Source of the DNA: Pseudomonas fluorescens
GTDB lineage: Bacteria > Pseudomonadota > Gammaproteobacteria > Pseudomonadales > Pseudomonadaceae
NCBI RefSeq assembly: GCF_902497855.1
Contig: NZ_CABVHU010000009.1
Location: 62,001 to 126,000 of the forward strand
Length of the DNA: 64,000 nt
Reading direction: 5' to 3'
The position numbers and the translations under genes are program-made. Below are positions 45,465-57,085 of the stretch, piece by piece. Positions within the stretch are counted from its first letter, which is position 1. Every line of letters begins with the position of its first letter. The notes under the pieces were generated by a model. It was not told where the DNA came from and did no database searches. It saw only the letters and a program-made list of their open reading frames with translations.

Positions 45465-45953
45465 TCAAGACTTTTGACGGGCGGCACGCAGTACCGCACG
45501 AAGAATTTCGATATGAGTGCCGCAGCGGCAGAGATTGGCCGACAATTCGTTGCGAATCTGCGCCTCGCTGGGGTGCGGATTGCGGTCGAGCAAGGCCTTG
45601 GCCGTCATGATCATGCCGTTCATGCAGTAGCCGCACTGCGCCGCCTGCTCATCAATGAAGGCCTGCTGCACCGGGTGCGGGTGCTCGCGGGTGCCGATGC
45701 CTTCGAGGGTGGTGATTTCCCGGCCTTCGGCGCCGGACAACGGGAACACACACGCCCGCGCCGCAACTCCATCGATGATTACCGTGCAGGCGCCGCACTC
45801 GCCCAGGCCACAACCGTATTTCGGGCCGTTGAGCTGTAAATCGTTACGCAGTACCAGCAACAGCGGCGTGTCGGCCATGGCACAGACCGTAGTGGTCTGG
45901 CCATTGACTCGCAGCGTCACGGTCTTTTCCGGCACTCGTGCTTGCTCACTCAT
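45465..45953 (-). CDS. nicA: Nicotinate dehydrogenase small [2Fe-2S] subunit
   Basis: The 162-residue protein binds two [2Fe-2S] clusters. The plant-type N-terminal cluster is in CGLGECGACTVIIDG, and the C-terminal helical cluster is in QCGYCMNGM and LCRCGTH. It transfers electrons from the Mo centre of NicB to its hemes. AGGGAG lies six bases before the ATG. Two copies of a near-palindromic operator precede it. The stop is 14 bases before the nicB ATG at 45450. Confidence 0.93.
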   Translation of the reverse strand: MSEQARVPEKTVTLRVNGQTTTVCAMADTPLLLVLRNDLQLNGPKYGCGLGECGACTVIIDGVAARACVFPLSGAEGREITTLEGIGTREHPHPVQQAFIDEQAAQCGYCMNGMIMTAKALLDRNPHPSEAQIRNELSANLCRCGTHIEILRAVLRAARQKS

Positions 45954-46001
45954 GTCGCACTCCCTGGGTGTTACCGTCCGCCCTCTTGAGGTGCGGTTTT
46001 T

Positions 46002-46025
46002 TTTATTAAGTAACCACTACATGAA
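46002..46025. promoter_or_regulatory. Imperfect copy of the nicA operator palindrome
   Basis: Matches 20 of 24 bases of the site at 46146-46169, aligned on ACCACT. It lies 49-72 bases upstream of the nicA start. It is a likely NicS site by position; binding is inferred. Confidence 0.55.
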
Positions 46026-46145
46026 AAAGGCGTGACCGGGGCCGCGTGTGCGTACTGCGCAGATCGAGCGCAGTGCCATTGCGGGTTCCAGCGCTTGAAG
46101 AGGGGATGGCTACCCGACTCTTCACGTTACCCCTGACTACATTTT

Positions 46146-46169
46146 TTCATGAAGTGACCACTTCATGAA
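46146..46169. promoter_or_regulatory. 24-bp near-perfect palindrome upstream of nicA
   Basis: The arms TTCATGAAGTG and CACTTCATGAA are perfect inverted repeats around AC. It lies between the nicR stop and nicA. It is a candidate operator of the TetR regulator NicS. Confidence 0.65.
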
Positions 46170-46208
46170 TCAGAGGCAAGAAGAATGCCAGGGGCGGCTT
46201 GTCACTGG

Positions 46209-46673
46209 TTAATCGTCGGTGTCATCGATCATTTTGCGCAGCAAATACAGCATCGCGACGCGCTCGCCCGGGTTGAGGTTACCCATGGTCAGCTCGCTGA
46301 CGCGGGCGGCATGAGGCTCGGTGTCACGCACCAATTGATGGCCACTGTCGGACAGGCCAACGATGACTTTACGCCGATCTTGAGGGTCTGGTTCCAGGGT
46401 GATCAGGTCGCGTGCCTTGAGCCGCTCGACGATGCCTCGAATGGTCGCCTGATCCACCGCAGTGGCCTTGACCAGCTCGGTCAATGAGCTCGGCCCGCTG
46501 TCACGCACGGCGCACAGCGTGATGAACTGCACGGCGGTCAGCTGCGAATCGTCGATGTTCTGCTGGAAGATCGCCATATTGCGCTGGTAAGCCTTGCGCA
46601 GCAAATGACCGACCTGCTCGGAAAAGGCGTAGGGTGCGGTTGTCTGTGGGGTGTTGTCTGTCGTATCCGGCAC
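46209..46673 (-). CDS. nicR: MarR-family repressor NicR
   Basis: The roughly 154-residue MarR winged-helix protein has a recognition region around TELVKATAVDQATIRGIVERLKARDL (about 60-85) and a wing DPQDRRKVIVGLS. By position after nicX and by resemblance it is NicR, which represses nicX-nicR and nicCDEF operons until 6-hydroxynicotinate binds. An upstream TTG start (46688) lacks a ribosome-binding site. The GTG at 46673 has an AGAG in place and is preferred. It lies about 105 bases after the nicX stop. Confidence 0.87.
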   Translation of the reverse strand: MPDTTDNTPQTTAPYAFSEQVGHLLRKAYQRNMAIFQQNIDDSQLTAVQFITLCAVRDSGPSSLTELVKATAVDQATIRGIVERLKARDLITLEPDPQDRRKVIVGLSDSGHQLVRDTEPHAARVSELTMGNLNPGERVAMLYLLRKMIDDTDD

Positions 46674-46778
46674 GGCGGGCTCTATCAAAAAAAAGTAAGT
46701 GGCGTTTACATTAACCTGCGAGGGGGATCAAGGTAACTCAATCGTGGTGGGTCACTGTCCCGGCCCCCCTCTTTTATA

Positions 46779-47831
46779 TCACCGCGCGATAGAGGCCTGC
46801 GGCGCGACCACATCACCGCCCAGGACCACTGCCTGATCATCGAGGTAGATATCGCAATGGCGCAGCGGGATGTCCAGGTGACACGGGGTTTTCCGGGTAC
46901 CGCCCACCTCGGTATTGGGCCCGGTGGAGAACAGGAAGTTGCCGTAGAACGCCCGGGCATCCATGCACATGCCGTCGTTTTTGTCATGCAAGCCCATGGC
47001 GGTCCACTGCGCACGCGGTTGCAAACCCCAGCCGATATGAGAAATGCCGTACACCTCGGGGTCGTTGAAGTACTTCATGTAATCGCGCAGGTATTCGGCC
47101 TCGAAGCCACCATGGATCGAGGTGATGAAGCCCTTTTCGATTTCCAGGGTGATCTTCTCTCGCGAGTAATTCTTGAACGGCAACAGGATATCGCCGACGT
47201 CGATCACCAGTACGCCCTCGGCGGTTTCCTCGTTTGGCCAGGAGAATAGAAACCCGCTGGGCCAGTGATCCCAACGCCCCGGCTCATCGGCAAAACCGTA
47301 CTCGGCAACCGCAGGGTATTGCCCGAGCAACGCCTTGAAATCGCTGCCGGCCCTGGACTTCACGTGGATCGAGCGCGCCTGCTTCAGCAGCTTCTCGGCC
47401 GCCATCACCCGTTCTTTGTCCGCCAGCGTAGGCAGCATCCGCGCCAGCACTTCCGGTGGTTCGACCGCCAACAGTATGCGCGTCCCGGTCTTGAGGATCT
47501 GCTCCTGCTCCGGCGAGTGCAGCAACATCATGGTGTCGACCACCAGGTCCGCCGCTTCCAGCGCCCGTTGTGCGGCGATATTGCCGGTCAGCGCGGTGTC
47601 GCCGCAGTAAGCGGTCATGTCATTGCCCATGGCCATAGGGTGGTTGAACGACGGCAACTCGACCGCATAGACCTTGGCCCCAAGACGCTGCGCGGCGTCC
47701 ATGGCCGCCCGCACGGTACGCGAGTCGGAGTAGTGGCTTTTCAGCACTGCAACGCTTTGGGTCGAGTCCACTTTGGACAGTTTCAACACGTGTTCAAACA
47801 TCTGGGTCAGTTCGCAATCGCTTACCGGCAT
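46779..47831 (-). CDS. nicX: 2,5-dihydroxypyridine 5,6-dioxygenase
   Basis: The 350-residue non-heme Fe(II) ring-cleaving dioxygenase converts 2,5-dihydroxypyridine and O2 to N-formylmaleamate. Glu177, His318 and Asp320 (in CHLDIPL) are at the positions described for the iron ligands of P. putida NicX, and the length is the same. The start MPVSDCELTQ has AGAGGAAG upstream; an in-frame extension to 47894 lacks support. It is transcribed away from nicC, and nicR follows on the same strand. Confidence 0.93.
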   Translation of the reverse strand: MPVSDCELTQMFEHVLKLSKVDSTQSVAVLKSHYSDSRTVRAAMDAAQRLGAKVYAVELPSFNHPMAMGNDMTAYCGDTALTGNIAAQRALEAADLVVDTMMLLHSPEQEQILKTGTRILLAVEPPEVLARMLPTLADKERVMAAEKLLKQARSIHVKSRAGSDFKALLGQYPAVAEYGFADEPGRWDHWPSGFLFSWPNEETAEGVLVIDVGDILLPFKNYSREKITLEIEKGFITSIHGGFEAEYLRDYMKYFNDPEVYGISHIGWGLQPRAQWTAMGLHDKNDGMCMDARAFYGNFLFSTGPNTEVGGTRKTPCHLDIPLRHCDIYLDDQAVVLGGDVVAPQASIAR

Positions 47832-50140
<2,309 letters not shown>

Positions 50141-50170
50141 ATTCAACGCACGTTGCAAAGGAGACAGCTT

Positions 50171-50926
50171 GTGATCAAGCCATATCGTATCGGCCAAATT
50201 GTGCCAAGTTCCAACACCACCATGGAAACCGAGATCCCGGCGATGCTGGCAGCACGCCAATTGATCCGCCCCGAACGTTTCACCTTTCACTCCAGTCGCA
50301 TGCGCATGAAGCAGGTGCGCAAGGAAGAGCTGGCGGCAATGGATGGCGAATCCGATCGCTGCGCGGTCGAGCTGTCTGACGCCAAGGTCGACGTGCTGGG
50401 GTATGCCTGCCTGGTGGCGATCATGGCCATGGGCCTGGGTTATCACCGCCAGTCCGAGCAGCGACTGCGCAAGGCCACCGCCGACAACGACGCCAATGCG
50501 CCGGTCATCACCAGCGCCGGCGCCTTGATCGAAGGCTTGAAAGTCATGGGCGCCAAACGCATTGCCATTGTCGCGCCGTACATGAAGCCGCTGACCGAGC
50601 TGGTGGTGGATTACATTCGCGAAGAAGGTTTCGAGGTGGTGGACTGGCGCGCCCTGGAAATTCCCGACAACCTGGCCGTCGCCCGCCATGACCCGGCCAA
50701 CCTGCCCGCCATTGTGCGCGACATGAACCTTGAAGGCGTGGATGTGATCGTCCTGTCGGCCTGCGTGCAGATGCAATCGCTGGGCGTGGTCTCACAAGTC
50801 GAGGCCGAAACCGGCAAGCCGGTACTCACCGCCGCCATCGCCACCACCTACGCCATGCTCAAGGCATTGGACCTGGAGCCCATCGTTCCGGGTGCGGGCG
50901 CACTGCTGTCTGGCGCTTATAAATAG
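50171..50926 (+). CDS. nicE: Maleate cis-trans isomerase
   Basis: The 251-residue Asp/Glu-racemase-like isomerase converts maleate to fumarate. The two catalytic cysteines are Cys80 in GYACLVAIM and Cys198 in SACVQMQS. It starts at GTG 50171, with AAGGAG seven bases upstream; a slightly longer ATG-started frame at 50153 has no such site. It lies 30 bases after nicD and 9 bases before nicF. It delivers fumarate to the TCA cycle. Confidence 0.93.
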   Translation: MIKPYRIGQIVPSSNTTMETEIPAMLAARQLIRPERFTFHSSRMRMKQVRKEELAAMDGESDRCAVELSDAKVDVLGYACLVAIMAMGLGYHRQSEQRLRKATADNDANAPVITSAGALIEGLKVMGAKRIAIVAPYMKPLTELVVDYIREEGFEVVDWRALEIPDNLAVARHDPANLPAIVRDMNLEGVDVIVLSACVQMQSLGVVSQVEAETGKPVLTAAIATTYAMLKALDLEPIVPGAGALLSGAYK

Positions 50927-50935
50927 GAGCGTATC

Positions 50936-51568
50936 ATGAGCCAAGAACAAAGCGCCGACGCCAACTATCAGGGCGTGTGGGGCCAGCGCATCGGCTTTGG
51001 CAACAAGCCTGCGCTGCTGATGATCGATTTCATGCAGGGCTATACCCAAGAAGGCGCACCGCTGTACGCGCCAGGCGTGGTCAGCGCTGTCGCCGAGAGC
51101 GTCGAACTGTTGGCCTGCGCCCGCCAACATGAAATCCTGGTAGTGCATACCAACATTCGCTACCACCCAGGGCACTTTGCCGACGGCGGTATATGGGTCA
51201 AAAAAGCCCCCGTGATGAAAGACATGATCGAGGGCAACCCACTGGCAGCCTTCTGCGAGCCGGTGCTGCCCAACCCCGATGAAGTGGTGATCAGCAAGCA
51301 ATACGCCAGTTCGTTTTTCGGCACCAGCCTGGCGTCGATGTTGCACGCCCAAGGCATCGACACCGTGGTACTGGCGGGCTGCTCAACCAGTGGCTGTATT
51401 CGCGCGACGGCGGTGGATGCCGTGCAGCATGGATTCCGGACCATCGTTGTTCGCGAATGTGTCGGCGATCGACACCCCGCGCCACACGAAGCCAACCTGT
51501 TCGACATTGATAGCAAGTATGGCGATGTGGTGAGTAAACAGGAGGCCATGCAGCAGTTCAGGAAATGA
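50936..51568 (+). CDS. nicF: Maleamate amidohydrolase
   Basis: The 210-residue isochorismatase-like hydrolase deamidates maleamate to maleate and ammonia. The triad is Asp31 in LMIDFMQG, Lys121 in SKQYASSFFG and Cys154 in TSGCIRAT. It follows nicE by nine bases. Together with NicD and NicE it completes the lower nicotinate pathway. Confidence 0.93.
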   Translation: MSQEQSADANYQGVWGQRIGFGNKPALLMIDFMQGYTQEGAPLYAPGVVSAVAESVELLACARQHEILVVHTNIRYHPGHFADGGIWVKKAPVMKDMIEGNPLAAFCEPVLPNPDEVVISKQYASSFFGTSLASMLHAQGIDTVVLAGCSTSGCIRATAVDAVQHGFRTIVVRECVGDRHPAPHEANLFDIDSKYGDVVSKQEAMQQFRK

Positions 51569-51838
51569 GAGGGCCATTGGTTTTTCCGGGCTGGCACAGC
51601 GCCCTCCCGGGCAAGCCTGCAACCTCCACGGATTCACGCTTTTACCGAATACCGGCAGAAATGGATATCTGCCGTCGAACCAGGCCGTAGAGCACTGGTC
51701 GCCAAATACTGGGAAAGGGTCGACATCAAACCCTGCCCAGTCTTCTGACACTGCCTTTGGAAGCCGCCGACCGGTGCTGCCAAAGCATTGATCCGCGGCT
51801 AAACAACAATCACAAAGTCACCGCCAGGAGACACCCCG

Positions 51839-53155
51839 ATGCCCTCTGCAAATGTAAGTACACCCACTGCGGCCACCGTCGCAGACCCAGTCCAGGCGCT
51901 TTACCGCAAGATCACCTGGAAGCTTATTCCCTTCCTCTGCTTCTGCTATCTGGCCTCCTATCTGGACCGGATCAACGTCGGCTTCGCCAAACTGCAAATG
52001 CTCGAGCATCTGCAGTTCAGCGAAACCGCTTTCGGCCTGGGCGCCGGTCTGTTTTTCGTCGGCTATATCATTTTCGAGGTTCCGAGCAATCTGGTCCTGG
52101 AAAAAGTCGGGGCGAAGATCTGGATCGCCCGCATCATGATCACCTGGGGCCTGCTCTCGGCCTGCACCATGCTCGTCACTTCCACCACGCAGTTCTACAT
52201 CCTGCGCTTCCTGCTCGGCGCCGCCGAAGCGGGCTTTCTGCCGGGGGTGCTGTATTACCTGACCACCTGGTTCCCGACCTATCGCCGCGGCCGCATCATC
52301 GCCTTGTTCATGATCGGCCTGCCGTTGTCCAGCGTGCTCGGCGGCCCGCTGTCCGGCTGGATCATGGGGCATTTCGATAACGCTGGCGGCCTGCGCGGCT
52401 GGCAATGGCTGTTCCTCCTCGAAGCGATACCCAGCGTGTTGCTCGGTGTGCTGACCTTCTGGGCCTTGCCGAACAACTACCGCCAGGCCAAATGGCTCAA
52501 CGATGACGAGAAAAACCTGCTGGAACAGGAACTGCGCGCCGACGATGCCGACTCCACCGGCAGCAAGCACAGCTTTCGCGACGGTTTCTTCAACCTGAAG
52601 GTGTGGATGCTCGGCGGCATCGACTTCTCGATCCTGCTCAGCGCCTATGCCATGGGGTTCTGGATGCCGACCTTCATCCGCAACGCCGGCGTGGTCGATA
52701 CCTTCCACATCGGCGTGCTCACCGCGCTGCCGAGCATCGCCGCGTTGCTGGGCATGCTGTTGATCGGCGCCAGCTCCGACAAACACCGCGAACGCCGCTG
52801 GCACATCATCGTGCCCTTCCTGGTGGGCGCGGCAGCCATGGCCAGTGCGCCCTTCTTTGTCGACAACGTGGTGGCGACCGTGGCGCTGTTCGCTATTGCG
52901 TCGGCGGCGATCATCGGCGCGGTGCCGGTGTTCTTCAGCCTGCCGGCAACCTTTCTCAAAGGCACCGCGGCGGCCACCGGCTTCGCCCTCGCCTGCTCGG
53001 TGGCGAACATCGCCGGGCTGGTCAGCAACTCGCTGATGGGCGTGGCCATCGACGTCACCGGCAGCAGCGCCGGCGCGTTGTGGTTCTTCGCCGGCTGCCT
53101 GATTCTCAGCAGCTTCCTGGTGATCGCCCTGCCGGCCAAGCTGGTCAATCGCTGA
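51839..53155 (+). CDS. nicT: MFS transporter NicT
   Basis: The 438-residue ACS-family (anion:cation symporter) permease has twelve helices, with the start SYLDRINVGFAKLQM typical of that family. In P. putida NicT sits in the nicCDEFTP operon and is assigned to uptake of nicotinate or 6-hydroxynicotinate. Here it is 270 bases after nicF. CAGGAGAC precedes the ATG. No strong terminator is seen in that gap. Confidence 0.87.
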   Translation: MPSANVSTPTAATVADPVQALYRKITWKLIPFLCFCYLASYLDRINVGFAKLQMLEHLQFSETAFGLGAGLFFVGYIIFEVPSNLVLEKVGAKIWIARIMITWGLLSACTMLVTSTTQFYILRFLLGAAEAGFLPGVLYYLTTWFPTYRRGRIIALFMIGLPLSSVLGGPLSGWIMGHFDNAGGLRGWQWLFLLEAIPSVLLGVLTFWALPNNYRQAKWLNDDEKNLLEQELRADDADSTGSKHSFRDGFFNLKVWMLGGIDFSILLSAYAMGFWMPTFIRNAGVVDTFHIGVLTALPSIAALLGMLLIGASSDKHRERRWHIIVPFLVGAAAMASAPFFVDNVVATVALFAIASAAIIGAVPVFFSLPATFLKGTAAATGFALACSVANIAGLVSNSLMGVAIDVTGSSAGALWFFAGCLILSSFLVIALPAKLVNR

Positions 53156-53193
53156 GACACGTCAGCCAGGCGACTGCCTGTCCTGGTGTGAGT

Positions 53194-53224
53194 CGCAAGG
53201 GGATCTCATACAGCCCCCCTTGCG
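53194..53224. terminator. Weak hairpin between nicT and nicP
   Basis: CGCAAGGGG pairs with CCCCTTGCG around a 13-base loop. No T-tract follows, so it may attenuate rather than end transcription. Confidence 0.3.
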
Positions 53225-53362
53225 GCTGATGCCACCGACGCGGAGCAGCTCAAGCCAGGCCCGCGAGCCAACAGCCACCCCCATGTTCAAGCCCCCTCCT
53301 GCGGACAGGCCTCGACCTCGTCTGACGGGGGGCGCTTTGTCCTCATTCCAGAGATCACCAGC

Positions 53363-54655
53363 ATGCACACTCCTGCACTGCGCAAAGCCCATGCAATCAG
53401 CGGCACCCTCGGCGGCTGCCTGACGCTGGGCCTGGCCTCGCCACTGCTAGCCGAAGAAACCGGCTTCATCGAAGGCGCGACGGCCAACCTGCAACTGCGC
53501 AACTACTATTTTAGCCGCGACTTCTCCGACATCGTCGGCCCCAACAAGCAATCCAAGGCCGAGGAATGGGCCCAGGGCTTTATCCTCGATGTCCGTTCCG
53601 GCTACACCCAGGGCAGTATCGGTGTCGGCGTGGACGTGCTCGGCCTCTACGGCGTCAAGCTCGACAGCAGCCCGAGCCGGGCCAGGAGCGGACTGCTGCC
53701 GACACACGACGACGGCAAATCCGCCGATGAATACGGCCGCCTGGGTGCCGCAGTCAAGTTCAAGGCCTCCAGCACCGAGCTGAAGATTGGCGAATTGCGG
53801 CCCAACCTGCCGGTACTGGTGCACAGCGACCTGCGCCTGCTGCCGCCGACCTACCAGGGCGCCTCGCTGGTATCCAAAGAGTGGGCAGGCCTGACCATCA
53901 ACGCCGGCCAGTTGCACTCCACCAGCCTGCGCGACTCGACCAACACCCAGGACATGTATGCGCTGATCAACGACCCGATCAACCCGGCGCGTATCGCCAA
54001 GTTCACCAGTGACCGCTTCAACTACCTGGGCGCCGACTACAGCTTCAACTCGAACCGCACCAGCGTCGGCCTCTGGCAGGCGCAACTGGAGGACATCTAC
54101 CAGCAGCGCTACTACAGCTTCAAGCACGCCGAACCTGTGGGAGACTGGACACTCGGTGTCAGTCTCGGCTACTTCGACGCCAGCGACGACGGCCAGAGCA
54201 TCGCGGGCAAACTCGACAACCACGCACTGTCCAACCTGCTGTCCGCGAAACACGGCGGCCATACCTTCTACCTGGGCTACCAGCAGATCGGGGGCGACGA
54301 CGGCTTCATCCAGATCGGCGCCAACACCAATCCGCTTGGCAACACCCTGCCCACCTACGAGTTCGCCGCACCGGACGAACGCTCCTGGCAGGTGCGTCAC
54401 GACTACGACTTCGCCGCCCTCGGCATTCCCGGCCTGACCACCACCCTGCGCTACGTCACTGGGGATAACGTCAGCACTGGACAGGGTTTCGAAGGCAAGG
54501 ACTGGGAGCGCGACCTGGATATTGGCTACGTTGTCCAGAGTGGATCGCTGCGCGGAGTGGGCATCCGCATCCGCAACGTGACTGCACGCTCCAACTACCG
54601 TAGCGACATTGACGAGAACCGGCTGATCCTCAGCTATAACATCAGCCTTTTCTGA
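53363..54655 (+). CDS. nicP: OprD-family outer-membrane porin NicP
   Basis: The 430-residue protein has a signal sequence (cut near LLA-EE, residue 30). It has OprD-family features: [21 protein letters not shown] at the mature start, [22 protein letters not shown], and a C-terminal [10 protein letters not shown] ending in Phe. It should let nicotinate or a related acid cross the outer membrane. It lies at the end of the nic operon, convergent with the xdhC-like gene. Confidence 0.88.
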   Translation: MHTPALRKAHAISGTLGGCLTLGLASPLLAEETGFIEGATANLQLRNYYFSRDFSDIVGPNKQSKAEEWAQGFILDVRSGYTQGSIGVGVDVLGLYGVKLDSSPSRARSGLLPTHDDGKSADEYGRLGAAVKFKASSTELKIGELRPNLPVLVHSDLRLLPPTYQGASLVSKEWAGLTINAGQLHSTSLRDSTNTQDMYALINDPINPARIAKFTSDRFNYLGADYSFNSNRTSVGLWQAQLEDIYQQRYYSFKHAEPVGDWTLGVSLGYFDASDDGQSIAGKLDNHALSNLLSAKHGGHTFYLGYQQIGGDDGFIQIGANTNPLGNTLPTYEFAAPDERSWQVRHDYDFAALGIPGLTTTLRYVTGDNVSTGQGFEGKDWERDLDIGYVVQSGSLRGVGIRIRNVTARSNYRSDIDENRLILSYNISLF

Positions 54656-54676
54656 TAGCCGTAACCGCCGCAACGT

Positions 54677-55858
54677 TCAGGCCGAGGGCACCGTCAGCGA
54701 CGGTGCCCAGGAGCCAGAGTGAGTCGCCTCAGTGGCTTCGTGGATGGTGGTTTTGCGGTGTTTCAGCATCCCGCCACTGCGTTTATTGAGGTAGGCCGTG
54801 ATCTCGCCAACAATGGCCAAGGCCACGCTCGCCGGGGTGTCGCCCCCCAAGTCCAGACCTGCTGGATAGTGAAGTCCAGGTAAAACCCCGGGCGCACCAA
54901 TCTCCTCAAGCAGTCGTTCGGTTCGCTCTCGCGGACCCAGCTGCCCGACATAGGCGGGTGAACAGTGCAAAACGTTTTCCAGCCAATGCCGATCCTGTCG
55001 AAAGCTATGGGTCATGACCACCACCGCGGCACCGTCGACCACACTGGACAAGTTAAACGGCTCGTTGATTGGCGCAACAATGACCTGGTGTGCCCCGGGG
55101 AACCGCTCCGGGCGTGCAAAATGCGCCCGCCCGTCCACCACCGTCACCTGCCAGTTCAGATCCCTGGCGAACCGCACCAATGGCTGTGCGTCATGACCTG
55201 CGCCAAAGATCACCAGTCGGCGCTGTGGCGCGAGGTATTCGAGAAAGACCTCGACTTCATCGGCGCCGCTTCCGTAAATCATCAACCGAGACTTCTTGCG
55301 CTCAAGCGTACTGTGCAAATCGCTGCGCAGGGTATGTTGAAGCGCTTGGCAGTGGATGCCCTCACAGGCGTTCATGAACGCGTTCAGGCCCATCCGGGCG
55401 CCGATTCGCACCCGGGATTTTCGGCCCGCCGCGATGACCGTCGCCAGGGCTGCCGGCTGACCGCTGGCTTTTACCCGTTGCAGCATGTCGAGCAACAGAC
55501 TCTGCTTGCCGGCTGCATGGCGCTCCAGCAGTACATGCACGGTACCGTTGCAGCCGAGGCCAAAGGTCAGCGCCGCGTCCTCGTCATCGGCCTCCTCATC
55601 TTCCTGGGCCGCCGTGCTGTAACGACGCACCACCGCCTCGCCGGACTCGGTCAACCACCAGGCCTTCCTGGCCAACTCCTGCTCCAGGCAACCGCCACTG
55701 ATGGTCCCGACCGTCCGACCATAGAGGGGTATCAGCATCCTGGCCCCGGGGCGCCGATAGGCCGAGCCATCGACCTTGACGACCGTGGCCAGGACCGTAT
55801 CGGTTTTTGCGCTGTTGGCGTGATCCAATGCATCGAGCAAGGCGTACAAATCAGACAT
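54677..55858 (-). CDS. XdhC/CoxI-family molybdenum enzyme maturation protein
   Basis: The 393-residue protein has an N-terminal XdhC_CoxI domain (about 15-80, with GSAYRRPGARMLI and GTISGGCLEQEL) and a C-terminal Rossmann-like XdhC domain (about 215-355, VIFGAGHDAQPLVRFA). Such proteins sulfurate or insert the Mo cofactor of xanthine-dehydrogenase-type enzymes. It is the last gene of the Mo-hydroxylase operon and most likely serves CoxL here. A GGGCACCGTC/GACGGTGCCC hairpin (54686-54708) lies inside its last codons. Confidence 0.87.
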   Translation of the reverse strand: MSDLYALLDALDHANSAKTDTVLATVVKVDGSAYRRPGARMLIPLYGRTVGTISGGCLEQELARKAWWLTESGEAVVRRYSTAAQEDEEADDEDAALTFGLGCNGTVHVLLERHAAGKQSLLLDMLQRVKASGQPAALATVIAAGRKSRVRIGARMGLNAFMNACEGIHCQALQHTLRSDLHSTLERKKSRLMIYGSGADEVEVFLEYLAPQRRLVIFGAGHDAQPLVRFARDLNWQVTVVDGRAHFARPERFPGAHQVIVAPINEPFNLSSVVDGAAVVVMTHSFRQDRHWLENVLHCSPAYVGQLGPRERTERLLEEIGAPGVLPGLHYPAGLDLGGDTPASVALAIVGEITAYLNKRSGGMLKHRKTTIHEATEATHSGSWAPSLTVPSA

Positions 55859-55888
55859 GGCCGCAAACCCTTGCAGGGGTCACATTGT

Positions 55889-57085
55889 TCATCGACCGAA
55901 CCACCCTTTGATGCGATTCCAGATGATGCTCATCCCCAAGGCAAAGACGTTCAACCTGGCCGGTTCGGTCGACGGTTTCGCATCAGGATCCATACGCCGT
56001 TCCACGTTGCGACCGAAGTCGAGAATCATCCGGGCCACGAAGTCCTTCACCAGGCCAGAGCGCGAGAATTGCGCCAAAGGCCCTTGCAGCGAGTAGAGCA
56101 TTTCCACTTCAACCAGCGTGGCCCCGGCGTTATCGGACAACACCCGGTAGGTGATCTCGCCATTGGCACGGGATTGACTGATGGTGTCTTGACCGCCCCC
56201 CTTGAGCATGCCCGAACGCTGTTCTTCGTTACGCGTCAAACGTGCCGCACCCGCGAAGTTGGCCGCCATCGGGCCAAACTTGATCGCAATGAAACCCTTG
56301 ACTCGCTCGCCGTCGTTTTCTTCCAGGTTGGCACCCGGAAGGCAGCCGGCAACGGCTTCCAGATCGGCCATGAACGCCCAGACCTGTTCTGGCGGATACG
56401 CCACGCTGAAGCGTCCATCCATCCGGGTCCCGCCCTTGATGCCGGCGGGTGCACGCTCGCTCGAGGCTTCTGCCGCAGGGCCGGCGGAAGGCTCGACTGC
56501 AGCGGCCTGCGCACTGTGCTCCACGGCAAAGGAAGCCAATGGCCCGCTATTGGCTGGCATCGCCACGCCATGGCCCGCCAGGGCCTGTGCACGTGCAGCC
56601 TCGATCACTGGATCCGGCTGTTTACGCAGCTGCTCAAGGACGCTGCGAATGGCCGCGACTATGCCCATGTAGCCGGTACAGCGACAGATGTTGCCTGACA
56701 GCTCGACACGAATTTGATGCTCATCGGCATTGGGCAGGCGCAGCACAATGTCGCGGGCAGTGGTCAACATACCCGGCGTGCAGTAACCACATTGCAAGGC
56801 ATGGTGCTCAGAGAACGCCTCACGCAGGAGTGCCATTACCGGGTCTTGCTCAAAGCCCTCGACAGTCGTCACCTGCCGGCCTTCACACGCCACCGCGAAC
56901 GTCGTGCACGAACGTACCGGCTGGCCGTCGAGCAATACGGTGCAGGCACCGCACACGCCATGTTCGCAGCCCAGGTGAGTGCCGGTAAAGCGGCCTTCCT
57001 CGCGAACGAAGTCGCCCAAGTGCATTCTCGGCGCGACTTCACGCTCGAGCAGATTGCCGTTGACGTTAATACGTACAGAAGTCAT
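55889..57085 (-). CDS. CoxS-CoxG fusion: [2Fe-2S] subunit with C-terminal SRPBCC domain
   Basis: The 398-residue protein is two modules. The first (about 1-160) is the iron-sulfur subunit of a Mo hydroxylase. Clusters lie in GCEHGVCGACTVLLDG and in QCGYCTPGM plus ICRCTGY. After a Pro/Ala-rich linker (about 165-215), the second (about 220-370) is a CoxG/PF06240 domain, beginning MDGRFSVAYPPEQVWAFMADL. A hydrophobic tail follows (about 380-395). CoxG is usually separate and is linked to membrane docking of CO dehydrogenase. The ATG overlaps the FAD-subunit stop (ATGA). Confidence 0.87.
   Translation of the reverse strand: MTSVRINVNGNLLEREVAPRMHLGDFVREEGRFTGTHLGCEHGVCGACTVLLDGQPVRSCTTFAVACEGRQVTTVEGFEQDPVMALLREAFSEHHALQCGYCTPGMLTTARDIVLRLPNADEHQIRVELSGNICRCTGYMGIVAAIRSVLEQLRKQPDPVIEAARAQALAGHGVAMPANSGPLASFAVEHSAQAAAVEPSAGPAAEASSERAPAGIKGGTRMDGRFSVAYPPEQVWAFMADLEAVAGCLPGANLEENDGERVKGFIAIKFGPMAANFAGAARLTRNEEQRSGMLKGGGQDTISQSRANGEITYRVLSDNAGATLVEVEMLYSLQGPLAQFSRSGLVKDFVARMILDFGRNVERRMDPDAKPSTEPARLNVFALGMSIIWNRIKGWFGR

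Noticed and set aside
45451-45636. Upstream extension of nicB
   Set aside because: It overlaps nicA in another frame and has no family resemblance; nicB starts match the family at 45450 or 45456.
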